Shown in pieces: positions 25,609 through 34,104 of a DNA stretch of 64,000 bases (the stretch's first letter is position 1; the number at the start of each line of letters is the position of its first letter). The position numbers and the translations under genes were made by a program. The notes below the pieces were generated by a model. The model saw only the letters and a program-made list of their open reading frames with translations, was not told the origin of the DNA and did not search any database. Location: NCBI GenBank assembly GCA_947165675.1, contig CAMVBJ010000001.1, forward strand, positions 1-64,000, given 5' to 3'. Source of the stretch: an uncultured Prevotellaceae bacterium (GTDB lineage: Bacteria; Bacteroidota; Bacteroidia; Bacteroidales; Muribaculaceae).

Positions 25609-28080
25609 ATGACGATGAAGAAGTATATATATGTAGTGCTGCTGGTGCTGGCGACGGTGTTGCCCGCTGGAGCAGTGCTCAAGGAGAGCAACATGGCGCA
25701 GACGCTGGGCGTGCTGTGCGAGGAGCTGAGTGAGACCCACAAGGAGCAGAAGGCCCGTGCCGAGCGCTTTGAGCAACGCAACAAGCAGTTCCAGCGCAGC
25801 ATCGGCCGCGATCTGGAATTGTGCAACAACATTGAGCTCATGCTCTATAGCCAGAAGGAGCAGAACGTCTTTGACCTGGCCTACGCCTGCGGCCAGGCCA
25901 CTGAATTGTATAAGCGCGTGTCGCGCACGCGCTCGTTCAAGCAGTTTGAGCAACAGCAGGACGAGCAGATAGCCCAGTATGAGCATCTGGTCCAGGCCCT
26001 CAACAACATCTCGGACAACCAGATCAAGACCCCCGAGATGCGCGTCAACCGCGACAGTTGCATCTACCTGGCCCGTGCCATTGAAAATGACATCCGCCAT
26101 GCCCGCGAGACGATGAAGGACAATCACGAGAAACGCCAGTGGGTGGCCAGCAAGGCCAAGCGGCTCAACGACTATGCCCTGTCGATGTATGAGCGCATCC
26201 GCCAGAGTGTGTTTGTCAACGGCGGGCAGAGCTATTACCAGATATTGAAGCGCTTGAATTATAACTGGAAAAGCAGTCGTGAAGACTTGGCCGAGAAGTA
26301 CACCCCCTCGCGCAAGGCTCGCAGCGAGTGGCGAGGTCCTCTCATCGGCTTCCTGTTTATCTTCTTGGCAGTGTATGTCGTTGGAGCGTTATTGCTCAGC
26401 TGGCTGATCATCAAGTTGATTCCAAGGCGGTTTCTCACCCGTGAGTCTTACAAGAAGTTTTTGCCTAAGCGCTCGTGCATCATCATCTGTGGGGCAGCGG
26501 CTGTATTTGCCATCGCCACGTTCATCATCAGCAACGTCACCGACCAGAACTTCATGATCATGGCCACACGTCTCTTGAGCGAGTATGCCTGGCTCATTGC
26601 TGTCATCATGCTGTCAATTATCATCCGCGTGAGCGGTGATGCGGTCAAGAGCGGCATCAAGCTCTATGTACCGGTGTTGCTGTTGGGCTTTGTGGTGTTC
26701 TTCTTCCGCATCGTCTTCCTGCCCAGCACTGTAGTCAATCTGGTCTTCCCTCCCCTGCTGCTGGTGTTCACCATCTGGCAACTGGTCATCAACCGTCGCC
26801 ACAACAGTGAGGTGCCGCGCAGTGATGTGTTCTACTCCTGGATTTCGTTGATTGTGATGGCAGTTTCGACAGTCATGGCATGGATGGGCTACACGTTGAT
26901 GAGCGTGCAGGTGCTCATCTGGTGGATCATGCAGTTGACCCTCATCCAGACGATAACCGTCATCTATGACCTGCTGCACAGTTATGAGCGCAAGCACATC
27001 AGCGACGATGCCGACGTGAGGACGACATGGTTCTATGATGCTGTCTATAAGATGATTGTGCCCATTGCGGCTACGCTGAGTGTTGGACTGTCGATCTACT
27101 GGGCAGCGCGGGTGTTTGACTTGACGCAGTGGTGCGAGTACATCTTCCGCTACAAGTTTGTCGATCAGCCGGGACTCATCGTCTTGTCGCTCGACAGGAT
27201 ACTGGCCTGCGTGGCATTTGGCTTTGTGTTCAACTACATCATCTATCTGTTTATCCAGGGTTATCAGTTGTGGAAACAAAATCGTGCCGAGGCCAAGGCC
27301 ATCTCCCTCTATGAACAAGAGAATGACGTGGATGACAATCAGGAGATTGATATCCAGACCGTCATCGAGGATGATCCCAATGCCAAGGCTAAAGTCAAGG
27401 CGGCATCCAAGGCTGTTACCCTGTCGATGAACATCATCAAGTACATCGGTTGGGGTATCTACATCTACATCGTGCTGGTCACCCTGCACGTCAGCCGCAC
27501 GGGCATTACATTTATCCTCACGGGTCTCTCGACGGGTATCGGTTTTGCCATGAAGGACACCCTCGAGAACCTCTTCTACGGCCTCTCGCTGATGAACGGG
27601 CGTGTCAAGATAGGTGACGTCATCGAGTGTGACGGCGTGCGCGGCAAGGTGAGCAACATCAACTACCAGAGCACACTGGTCGAGACCATCGACGGCTCGG
27701 TCATTGCCTTCCTTAATAGCCAGCTGTTTACCAAGAACTTCAAGAACATGACCCGCAACCACGGCTATGAGATGGCCAAGATCACCGTCGGTGTGGCCTA
27801 TGGCAGCAAGGTGGACCAGGTGCGCCAGATGATTATTGACCGCATCAGCCAGCTCGACTGCTATGACCCCAGTAAGGGCATCCAGGTGCTGTTCCAGAAC
27901 TTCGGTGAGAGCAGTGTGGATCTGCTGGTTGTCGTGTGGGTGCGTGTAGCATCCCAGACGATCGACATCGCGCGCATCAAGGAGAACATCTATGGAGTGC
28001 TCAATGACAACGGCATCGAAATCCCCTTCCCACAGACCGACCTTCACATCCGCACCAACGAGGCGATTCACCACTCATAG
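25609..28080 (+). CDS. Large MscS-family mechanosensitive channel with coiled-coil N-terminus
   Basis: A membrane channel of about 823 aa that would release solutes on hypo-osmotic shock. A signal peptide (about 1-20) is followed by a charged, coiled-coil periplasmic region (about 25-230; EELSETHKEQKARAERFEQR), a series of transmembrane helices from about 245 to 560, a short cytosolic acidic loop (NDVDDNQEID), and the MscS pore and beta domain from about 600 (GLSTGIGFAMKDTLENLFYG, GDVIECDGVRGKVSNIN, VEIPFPQ-like GIEIPFPQTDLHI). The layout matches the large MscK/YbdG-type members rather than the 286-aa MscS. GTG at 25606 and ATG at 25615 are alternative starts. Confidence 0.9.
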   Translation: MTMKKYIYVVLLVLATVLPAGAVLKESNMAQTLGVLCEELSETHKEQKARAERFEQRNKQFQRSIGRDLELCNNIELMLYSQKEQNVFDLAYACGQATELYKRVSRTRSFKQFEQQQDEQIAQYEHLVQALNNISDNQIKTPEMRVNRDSCIYLARAIENDIRHARETMKDNHEKRQWVASKAKRLNDYALSMYERIRQSVFVNGGQSYYQILKRLNYNWKSSREDLAEKYTPSRKARSEWRGPLIGFLFIFLAVYVVGALLLSWLIIKLIPRRFLTRESYKKFLPKRSCIIICGAAAVFAIATFIISNVTDQNFMIMATRLLSEYAWLIAVIMLSIIIRVSGDAVKSGIKLYVPVLLLGFVVFFFRIVFLPSTVVNLVFPPLLLVFTIWQLVINRRHNSEVPRSDVFYSWISLIVMAVSTVMAWMGYTLMSVQVLIWWIMQLTLIQTITVIYDLLHSYERKHISDDADVRTTWFYDAVYKMIVPIAATLSVGLSIYWAARVFDLTQWCEYIFRYKFVDQPGLIVLSLDRILACVAFGFVFNYIIYLFIQGYQLWKQNRAEAKAISLYEQENDVDDNQEIDIQTVIEDDPNAKAKVKAASKAVTLSMNIIKYIGWGIYIYIVLVTLHVSRTGITFILTGLSTGIGFAMKDTLENLFYGLSLMNGRVKIGDVIECDGVRGKVSNINYQSTLVETIDGSVIAFLNSQLFTKNFKNMTRNHGYEMAKITVGVAYGSKVDQVRQMIIDRISQLDCYDPSKGIQVLFQNFGESSVDLLVVVWVRVASQTIDIARIKENIYGVLNDNGIEIPFPQTDLHIRTNEAIHHS

Positions 28081-28129
28081 TTTCAGAGATTGAGTGGTGA
28101 ATGGGCGTGATTTTTCCACTTGAAGGAGA

Positions 28130-28172
28130 CAAAAAAGAAATCCTCGGCAATCGGTTGATTGTCGAGGATTTT
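28130..28172 (-). terminator. Terminator of tRNA-Leu
   Basis: On the minus strand AATCCTCG pairs with CGAGGATT across a 16-base loop and is followed by TTCTTTTTT. It begins right after the tRNA 3' end. Confidence 0.8.
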
Positions 28173-28174
28173 AG

Positions 28175-28256
28175 TGCCCAGGGCGGGACTCGAACCCGCA
28201 CACCTTGCGGCACACGCACCTGAAACGTGCGCGTCTACCAATTCCGCCACCTGGGC
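28175..28256 (-). tRNA. tRNA-Leu (anticodon CAG)
   Basis: On the minus strand it begins GCCCAGGTGGCGGAATTGG and closes with the complementary CCTGGGC plus an A discriminator. The D-loop (GGTAGACGCG), the anticodon loop TTCAGGT with a 5-bp stem, a long class II variable arm (TGTGCCGCAAGGTGT) and the T-arm GGGTTCGAGTCCC are present. The CCA is not encoded. The anticodon CAG reads CUG. Confidence 0.96.
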
Positions 28257-28295
28257 AAATGGCTTTGCGCAAAAAGCGTTTTGCGTTTAGCGGTG

Positions 28296-28303
28296 CAAAG
28301 GTA
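28296..28303 (-). promoter_or_regulatory. -7 box (TACCTTTG) for tRNA-Leu
   Basis: An exact minus-strand TAnnTTTG match 40 bases upstream of the tRNA 5' end. Confidence 0.6.
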
Positions 28304-28427
28304 GTACTTTTTTTTAATATACAAGCATTTTGGCAAAAAAAATCCACAAAAATCGATGATTCTTTCCATTTCTGCCACTGGATTGTGTGCCGCGTGTACG
28401 CTTCGTCATAAAAAACTCGCGTGGCAG

Positions 28428-28458
28428 TTGACAGATTTAGGGAAAAAGATTACCTTTG
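28428..28458 (+). promoter_or_regulatory. Promoter of aminopeptidase P (TTG - 20 bp - TACCTTTG)
   Basis: TTG at 28428-28430 and TACCTTTG at 28451-28458 have the expected Bacteroidota spacing, 51 bases before the ATG. Confidence 0.65.
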
Positions 28459-28509
28459 CTATTTCAATAGTGAAAACATTAACAACCTTAATAACTATAA
28501 TGGTATATT

Positions 28510-29910
28510 ATGTTTAGTAAAGAGACTTATATCGGACGCCGCAACGAGTTGAAGAAGCTCGTGGGCGATGGCGTGATTCTGTTGTTCGGCAACAATGAGT
28601 CGCCGTGCAATTATCCCAACAACGCTTATTATCCATTCCGTCAGGACTCGTCGTTCCTGTACTACTTTGGCCAGCAGCGTGATGGACTGGTGGGCGTGAT
28701 CGATATCGACAACAATGTGGAAACCCTCGTGGGTGATGATATTGATATCGAGGACATCGTTTGGTATGGTTCGGTGGACAGTGTGGCCGACATGGCAGCC
28801 CAGGTGGGCGTTGCCCATTCTGCCCCGATGAAGCAGTTGCAGGTCATCTGTGACGAGGCGCGCGCCAAGGGTCGCCGCATCCATTTCCTGCCCCCCTACC
28901 GTCACGATACCAAGATCCAGATCATGGACCTCCTGGGCATTCACCCGTCAAAGCAGGCCGAGGCCGTGAGCCATGACCTGCGCATGGCGGTCATCAATAT
29001 GCGCTCTGTCAAGACGGCCGAGGAAATCGACGAGCTGGAGCGTGCTGCCGAGGTGGGCTACCTGATGCACACTACCGCGATGCGCCTCATCAAGCCTGGT
29101 GTGACCGAGAAGTACATCGGTGGTCAGGTGGATGGCATCGCCGAGAGCTATGGCGCCAAGGTGAGCTTCGCCACCATTTTCTCACAGCATGGCGAGATCA
29201 TGCACGGCAACCCCTCCATGGCTCCGCTTGAGGCTGGCAGGCTTGCCCTGTGTGACTGTGGTGCCGAGACGATGGAGTTCTATTGCAGCGACAACACGCG
29301 CACGATGCCCGTGAGCGGCAAGTATGACCAGCGCCAGTTGGAGATTTACCGCATCGTCGAGGAGTGCCACGACCTGGCCTTGGGGATTTCCAAGCCAGGC
29401 ATGAAGTACAAGGACGTGCACATGGCTGTGTGCCGCTTGATGACCGAGCGACTCAAGGAATTGGGCCTGATGAAGGGTGACGTGGACGAGGCTGTTGCCG
29501 CAGGAGCCCACGCCATGTTCCTGCCTCACGGCCTGGGCCACATGATGGGCATGGACGTGCACGATATGGAGGGTCTGGGTCAGATCTACGTCGGCTTTGA
29601 CGAGGAGACGCGCCCCAATCTCGAACAGTTCGGCACCAACGCCCTGCGCATGGGTCGCCGCTTGCAGGAAGGCTTTGTCGTGACCGATGAGCCGGGTATC
29701 TATTTCATTCCTGCCCTCATCGACGACTGGCGTGCCAGTGGCCATTGTGCAGAGTTCCTGAACTTCGACAAGCTGGAGACTTATAAGGACTTTGGTGGCA
29801 TCCGCATCGAGGATGACATCCTCATTACTGCCGATGGTTGCCGCTTCCTGGGCGAGAAGCGCATCCCCTATCATCCCCAGGATGTCGAGGATTTCATGGC
29901 CTCCAACTGA
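28510..29910 (+). CDS. pepP: Xaa-Pro aminopeptidase (aminopeptidase P, M24B)
   Basis: Removes N-terminal residues that precede proline from peptides. The 466-aa protein has the N-terminal aminopeptidase-P domain (NAYYPFRQDSSFLYYFG) and the pita-bread catalytic domain with the dinuclear metal site: LCDCGAETMEFYCSDNTRT (two Asp), LPHGLGHMMGMDVHD (His), VTDEPGIYF (Glu) and GIRIEDDILIT (Glu). No signal peptide, so cytoplasmic. It is transcribed alone and ends in a bidirectional terminator. Confidence 0.94.
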   Translation: MFSKETYIGRRNELKKLVGDGVILLFGNNESPCNYPNNAYYPFRQDSSFLYYFGQQRDGLVGVIDIDNNVETLVGDDIDIEDIVWYGSVDSVADMAAQVGVAHSAPMKQLQVICDEARAKGRRIHFLPPYRHDTKIQIMDLLGIHPSKQAEAVSHDLRMAVINMRSVKTAEEIDELERAAEVGYLMHTTAMRLIKPGVTEKYIGGQVDGIAESYGAKVSFATIFSQHGEIMHGNPSMAPLEAGRLALCDCGAETMEFYCSDNTRTMPVSGKYDQRQLEIYRIVEECHDLALGISKPGMKYKDVHMAVCRLMTERLKELGLMKGDVDEAVAAGAHAMFLPHGLGHMMGMDVHDMEGLGQIYVGFDEETRPNLEQFGTNALRMGRRLQEGFVVTDEPGIYFIPALIDDWRASGHCAEFLNFDKLETYKDFGGIRIEDDILITADGCRFLGEKRIPYHPQDVEDFMASN

Positions 29911-29933
29911 TGGTCTCCTCGATGAACATGATA

Positions 29934-29968
29934 AAAACCCGCTTGACCGATCCGGTCGAGCGGGTTTT
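29934..29968. terminator. Bidirectional terminator
   Basis: AAAACCCGCTTGACC pairs with GGTCGAGCGGGTTTT with one G-T pair and a 5-base loop, giving a T-tract on both strands. It separates the convergent pepP and zinc-ribbon genes. Confidence 0.88.
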
Positions 29969-30002
29969 ATCATATCTCTATCACATCAAGGAAAGGGAGG
30001 CG

Positions 30003-30596
30003 CTACACGGCCGTCTCAATACTGGAACCAGCGACAATGATGCAGACGAGGACAATGAGCAGCACGGCGATGACGGCATAGGCTGCGATCTTGAACGTCC
30101 GACTGGGCATTGTGCCGTGTTGATGCAGTCTGGGATGCATCGTGTTGTAATGGGGCATCGTGCGCAACTTGTCCTCGACTTGGCTTGATGAAGATTGACG
30201 TTGAGCAGACGGCTGCTGCTCCGCAACCACTTCGGGCTTGGGCTTCTTGACAGGCTCGGGTGTGGTGACCTCTGTAGTAGCGGGTTGGGGTTGCGGCTTG
30301 GGCTGTATCCCGTCGAACGGGGCTTTCAAGTCGGCTCCGCAATAGGGGCAGAAGCTGATGCCGCTGGGCAGTTTCTTGCCACAACTGTAGCAAAACTTGG
30401 AATTATCCTGCTTGACAGCACCGGCATTGGCCGTGTGTCGATAGGGGGCATCCGAGTCGTCGCGTACAATGAGCGTTCCGTTCTCGTAGGTGCACACGGC
30501 AAGGCACTGTGGACACACGACTTGGCAGTCGTGTATCACAAGTTCCTCTTGGGATACCGCCATCCATTTACTGCACTGTGGGCATTGTAATTCCAT
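30003..30596 (-). CDS. Double zinc-ribbon protein with C-terminal membrane anchor
   Basis: A 197-aa protein of unknown function. The N-terminus has paired CxxC sites (CPQC at 5-8 and CPQC near 28), and a second rubredoxin-like ribbon follows at about 69-86 (CYSCGKK, CPYCGADL). A Pro/Gln/Glu-rich spacer (about 97-145) leads to a single hydrophobic helix (IAAYAVIAVLLIVLVCIIVAG) near the C-terminus. That places the zinc ribbons in the cytosol, tail-anchored to the membrane. A -7 box (TATCTTTG, minus strand, 30630-30637) lies 34 bases upstream. No neighbour hints at a role. Confidence 0.8.
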   Translation of the reverse strand: MELQCPQCSKWMAVSQEELVIHDCQVVCPQCLAVCTYENGTLIVRDDSDAPYRHTANAGAVKQDNSKFCYSCGKKLPSGISFCPYCGADLKAPFDGIQPKPQPQPATTEVTTPEPVKKPKPEVVAEQQPSAQRQSSSSQVEDKLRTMPHYNTMHPRLHQHGTMPSRTFKIAAYAVIAVLLIVLVCIIVAGSSIETAV

Positions 30597-30778
30597 TCTT
30601 GTAAGTCCTTGTTAATCTTGACGTGGGGGCAAAGATAATGCTTTAATGCCAATGTTGCAAATATTTTTTCGGTCGATTTTGTCTCTCAAATGGTCAAAAC
30701 AAGCAAGAAGGTGCTGCCAAAAATGCGTAAAAAACAAAAATAGTTGCTTTTTTGCTTTTTAATGTTAAGAATAACTAT

Positions 30779-30786
30779 TACTTTTG
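30779..30786 (+). promoter_or_regulatory. -7 box (TACTTTTG) for the TPR protein gene
   Basis: A TAnnTTTG match 44 bases before the ATG at 30830, with a TTTG at 30751-30754 slightly further upstream than ideal. It argues for the start at 30830 rather than at 30752. Confidence 0.55.
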
Positions 30787-30829
30787 CACCCGCAAAACTG
30801 TCGAAAACATTAAATTAACGCAAGATAAA

Positions 30830-31510
30830 ATGGCAAAAAAACAAGAACAAGGTGCCCGCACAACCCTCGAAGAGGTGAATGAGTCCCTCTCGACCGCGGC
30901 ACAACGCATTGAAGACAACAAGAAGTACATTAATTGGGCTCTCATTGCTATCGCAGTTCTGGTGCTGTTAGCAGTGGGCTACATCTATGGCATCCGCAAC
31001 CCGAATTTGCAGAAGGCTAAGGATCAGATCGGCAATGCCGATATAGCGTTACTGCAAGGTAATCAGGATGAGGCATTGAAGGAATATGAGAAGGTAGCTG
31101 CTGAATTCAGCAACAAGCCTGCCGAGCGCGCCCACCTGAACGCTGCAATCATTCAATATGAGAAGGGTGAGTATGAGAAAGCTGCCAAGCATCTTGAGAG
31201 CTACAGCTCCGATGGTAACCTCATCGGTCCTGCAAGCCAGTCGCTGTTAGGTGACTGCTATGTTAACCTGAAGAAGCTCGACAAGGCTATCGCAGCCTAT
31301 GACAAGGCTATCAGTTTGGCTGGTGACAACGAGGCATATGCTCCTGCTTTCATGATCAAGAAGGCCACTGTTCTCCACGAGCAGAAGAAGTATGCCGACG
31401 AGGCTGCTATCTACCAGACCATTAAGGACAAATATCCCACTTATACCCAGCAGACCGGTTTCAATGTTGACAAGTATTTAGAGCGTGCCAACGCACTTGC
31501 CGGCAAGTAA
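30830..31510 (+). CDS. Membrane-anchored tetratricopeptide-repeat protein (YfgM-like layout)
   Basis: A 226-aa protein with a short cytosolic N-terminus, one transmembrane helix (about 36-54; WALIAIAVLVLLAVGYIYG) and a periplasmic TPR domain (NADIALLQGNQDEALKEYEK, GDCYVNLKKLDKAIAAYDKA). This is the layout of YfgM-type proteins that help envelope protein folding, but sequence alone does not prove that role. I start at ATG 30830 (MAKKQEQGAR), downstream of the -7 box. A terminator-like hairpin separates it from pyrH. Confidence 0.8.
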   Translation: MAKKQEQGARTTLEEVNESLSTAAQRIEDNKKYINWALIAIAVLVLLAVGYIYGIRNPNLQKAKDQIGNADIALLQGNQDEALKEYEKVAAEFSNKPAERAHLNAAIIQYEKGEYEKAAKHLESYSSDGNLIGPASQSLLGDCYVNLKKLDKAIAAYDKAISLAGDNEAYAPAFMIKKATVLHEQKKYADEAAIYQTIKDKYPTYTQQTGFNVDKYLERANALAGK

Positions 31511-31536
31511 TCATCGATAATAATGATTCACAATAT

Positions 31537-31577
31537 AAAGGGTTGGACACAACATCGTTTTGTGCCAATCCTTTTTT
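31537..31577 (+). terminator. Terminator after the TPR protein gene
   Basis: AAAGGGTTGG..CACAA pairs imperfectly with TTGTGCCAATCCTTT and runs into TTTTTT. Confidence 0.7.
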
Positions 31578-31608
31578 CTTAACCTTAATATATTAAAAAG
31601 ACAAAATT

Positions 31609-32322
31609 ATGACACCGATTTATCATCGCATATTGCTCAAGCTCAGCGGCGAGTCGCTGGCAGCAGAACAGAGTAGCGGCATCGATCCGCAGCGTGTGGC
31701 AGACTATGCCACCCAGATCAAGGAAATCGTGGACGCCGGCGTGCAGGTAGCCATCGTCGTGGGCGGCGGTAACATCTTCCGCGGCCTCAAGGGTGCCGCC
31801 CAGGGTTTTGACCGCGTCAAGGGCGACCAGATGGGTATGCTTGCCACTGTGATTAACGCATTGGCGCTATCATCGGCACTGGAGGCCATCGGGCAGCCTG
31901 CCCAGGTGTTCACCGCCATCGGCATGTTCCCCATTGGTGAGCCCTACAGCAAGTGGCGCGCCATCGAGGCGATGCAGGCCGGTAAGGTCGCCATCTGCTC
32001 CTGCGGCACGGGTAGCCCCTTCTTCACCACCGACACGGGCAGCACGCTGCGTGCCATCGAGGTCGAGGCCGACGTCATGCTCAAGGGTACCCGCGTGGAC
32101 GGCATCTACACGGCCGACCCCGAGAAGGACCCCACGGCAACGAAGTTTGACCGCATCACCTACGACGAAATCTACAACCGCGGCCTCAAGGTCATGGACA
32201 TGACCGCCACCGTGATGGCCCGCGACAACAAGCTGCCCATCCACGTGTTCAACATGGATGTGGTCGGCAACCTCAAAAAGGTGATGAGCGGCGAGCCCAT
32301 CGGTACCGTCGTCACCCTGTAA
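31609..32322 (+). CDS. pyrH: UMP kinase
   Basis: Phosphorylates UMP to UDP; a hexameric amino-acid-kinase-fold enzyme. ILLKLSGESLA, VVGGGNIFRG, DQMGMLATVINALAL, SCGTGSPFFTTDTGS and DGIYTADPEKDP are the family signatures. The 237-aa length is normal. The usual neighbour frr is not seen here. The last codons (IGTVVTL-stop) and the DNA just downstream are repeated 1.6 kb further on, at 33911, beyond a DUF4143 ATPase gene. Confidence 0.96.
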   Translation: MTPIYHRILLKLSGESLAAEQSSGIDPQRVADYATQIKEIVDAGVQVAIVVGGGNIFRGLKGAAQGFDRVKGDQMGMLATVINALALSSALEAIGQPAQVFTAIGMFPIGEPYSKWRAIEAMQAGKVAICSCGTGSPFFTTDTGSTLRAIEVEADVMLKGTRVDGIYTADPEKDPTATKFDRITYDEIYNRGLKVMDMTATVMARDNKLPIHVFNMDVVGNLKKVMSGEPIGTVVTL

Positions 32323-32450
32323 CCGACGTCCCGAGCACTCACACTAAGGCGCAAAGCCGTCAAGAACACGAAACAACAACAATAAGTACAATAAATACAA
32401 ATTACTTGTTAATCAGTGATTTGTGTTTATTGTACTTATTGTTTTCCTTT
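32299..32450 (+). repeat. Direct repeat A: pyrH 3' end plus AT-rich hairpin (copy 2 of the hairpin family)
   Basis: Positions 32299-32360 match 33911-33972 with only three or four differences, two of them silent changes in pyrH codons. The following hairpin (arms around AATAAGTACAATAAATACAA and TTTATTGTACTTATTG) is also shared. Together with the copy at 33911-34063 it brackets the ATPase gene. Confidence 0.9.
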
Positions 32451-32465
32451 TATCCTTGTGTAGTC

Positions 32466-33782
32466 TCAATGTGGCTCTTGAGAGAGAAAACCCTGGATAC
32501 AAAATAGTGGAATGTTCTCCATCCATCCCTGGTCCTTGTAGGGAAGCATGGAGCATCGCAGCCCTTTCATGTGCTTGTCGGCATGGTCTATTGTAATGAA
32601 TTGCCTTAACGACTTACTTTTAACGTTCTCTTCGGCTTTGACCTCAATAGGTATTATACGCTGCGAGGTTTGCACCAGAAAATCCACTTCCTGAGTGGAC
32701 TTCTCTTTAGCAAAATAATAAATGCTCATAGATGGCATCAGCGACTTGATTTCTTGCAGAACATAATTCTCGGTGAACGAGCCCTTAAACTCCTTGAAAA
32801 CGTCATTACTGGCAAGCATTTGGGCAGGTGAAGCGCCACTCAAAGCACCAAGCAAACCCACATCAAGCATATAGAGTTTGAAGGCGTTAAAGTCTTCATA
32901 GAATTTTAAGGGCATTTCTGGTTTTTTGCACTGATGCACTTTATATATCAACCCAGCATCGACTAACCACTGTATTGCAATTTCAAAATCCTTGGCACGA
33001 CCGCCTTTTTTCACGGCGCCATAGATGAATTTCTTATTCTCTTTGGCCAATTGAGCGGGGATGCTGTTCCACACCATTCTGATGCGCTCCGCTTCTCGGC
33101 CTGCGTGCTTGGATATATCGTTGATGTAGGAATCAATAATGTTTTGTTGGATTTTTCTCACGGCATGTATGTCTTCATTGGTTGTCCAGTTTAATACTAC
33201 CTCGGGCATGCCTCCCACATAATAGTATTGACGGAGCAAGTCCTCACACAAAACTTTTAACGTCTCGATTGATGCCCACTCACATCCTTGCAGCATCTGA
33301 GCAAGCGTTTCTCTGCCTTTAGCCCATAAAAACTCCTTGAACGACATGGGAAATAGCCTCAGCGTATCGACTTTACCCACTGGGTAGGATTCTCCGGGGT
33401 GATGAACTACGCCCAATAGCGAGCCAGCAACAGCAACATGTAATTCTGGTGCATTCTCGCAGAAGTATTTCAATGCTGTGATGCCATGTGGAGCTTCCTG
33501 TATCTCGTCAAAGATGATGAGTGTTTGCCCTGGAATCACCGATTGTCCAGTACTGGCTTCTATGTCTCTCACGATGCGAGCAGGTTTCAAGTCCTGAAGG
33601 AATAAGTTCTTTGCGAAACTGTCATCAGCACAATTGATGTAGATGACATGATAAAACTCATTGCGCCCAAACTCCTTTAATAGCCAGGTCTTGCCAACCT
33701 GCCGCGCTCCTTCAAGAATTAATGGCTTGCGGTTAGGACTGTTTTTCCACTCTATTAACGTATTGTATAGTTCTCTTTTCAT
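32466..33782 (-). CDS. AAA-type ATPase with DUF4143 C-terminal domain
   Basis: A 438-aa protein of a family common in Bacteroidales and archaea whose role is not settled. The Walker A is GARQVGKTWLL (from about residue 25) and Walker B is LIIFDEIQEAP. A winged-helix-like middle part follows, then the DUF4143 domain (AFKLYMLDVGLLGAL, GSFTENYVLQEIKS, EVDFLVQTSQRIIPIEVKA), where the last stretch has an ExDFL..IEVK pattern of PD-(D/E)xK nuclease folds. A -7 box (TAATTTTG, minus strand, 33814-33821) lies 32 bases upstream, beside repeated operator-like elements. The gene is flanked by duplicated DNA from the pyrH 3' end, indicating acquisition as a cassette. Confidence 0.9.
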   Translation of the reverse strand: MKRELYNTLIEWKNSPNRKPLILEGARQVGKTWLLKEFGRNEFYHVIYINCADDSFAKNLFLQDLKPARIVRDIEASTGQSVIPGQTLIIFDEIQEAPHGITALKYFCENAPELHVAVAGSLLGVVHHPGESYPVGKVDTLRLFPMSFKEFLWAKGRETLAQMLQGCEWASIETLKVLCEDLLRQYYYVGGMPEVVLNWTTNEDIHAVRKIQQNIIDSYINDISKHAGREAERIRMVWNSIPAQLAKENKKFIYGAVKKGGRAKDFEIAIQWLVDAGLIYKVHQCKKPEMPLKFYEDFNAFKLYMLDVGLLGALSGASPAQMLASNDVFKEFKGSFTENYVLQEIKSLMPSMSIYYFAKEKSTQEVDFLVQTSQRIIPIEVKAEENVKSKSLRQFITIDHADKHMKGLRCSMLPYKDQGWMENIPLFCIQGFLSQEPH

Positions 33783-33852
33783 CGATTCTTCTTGTTCTCG
33801 TGTTATTCTATCGCAAAATTACATTTTTTTGATGGAATAAATAGCTATATCG

Positions 33853-33907
33853 ACATTTTTCGTGGGAAAAAGTGTAATTGATTTACATTTTTTCGTGGGA
33901 AAAAGTG
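33853..33907. promoter_or_regulatory. Two operator-like direct repeats upstream of the ATPase gene
   Basis: ACATTTTTCGTGGGAAAAAG (33853-33872, then TG) recurs at 33885-33907 with one extra T, 32 bases apart, about three helical turns. Each is an imperfect palindrome (CA-T5-C..GGG-A5-GTG). A weaker third copy (ACATTTTTTTGATGGA) overlaps the -7 box region at 33821. It looks like a regulator binding array, possibly autoregulatory. Confidence 0.55.
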
Positions 33908-33910
33908 ATG

Positions 33911-34063
33911 ATCGGCACCGTTGTCACCCTGTAACCGACGTCACGAGCACTCACACTAAGGCGCAAAGCCGCTATGAATGTAAAACAACGACAATAAGTA
34001 CAATAAGTACAAATTATTAATCAACAGGCAATTGTGTTTATTGTACTTATTGTTTTCCTTTTA
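33911..34063 (+). repeat. Direct repeat B: diverged duplicate of the pyrH 3' end plus hairpin (copy 3)
   Basis: It begins with ATC GGC ACC GTT GTC ACC CTG TAA, encoding the same seven C-terminal pyrH residues with synonymous changes, and continues through the CGACGTC..CGCAAAGCCG block to the AT-rich hairpin (arms near 33991 and 34036). Pairs with direct repeat A. Confidence 0.9.
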
Positions 34064-34104
34064 TTCATGTTGCAAAATTTTGCGTCTCTACAGGTTTCAG
34101 ATGG

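Noticed and set aside
26614-28074. 486-aa open frame on the minus strand opposite the MscS gene
   Set aside because: His/Asp/Gln-rich low-complexity translation, antisense to a clear channel gene.
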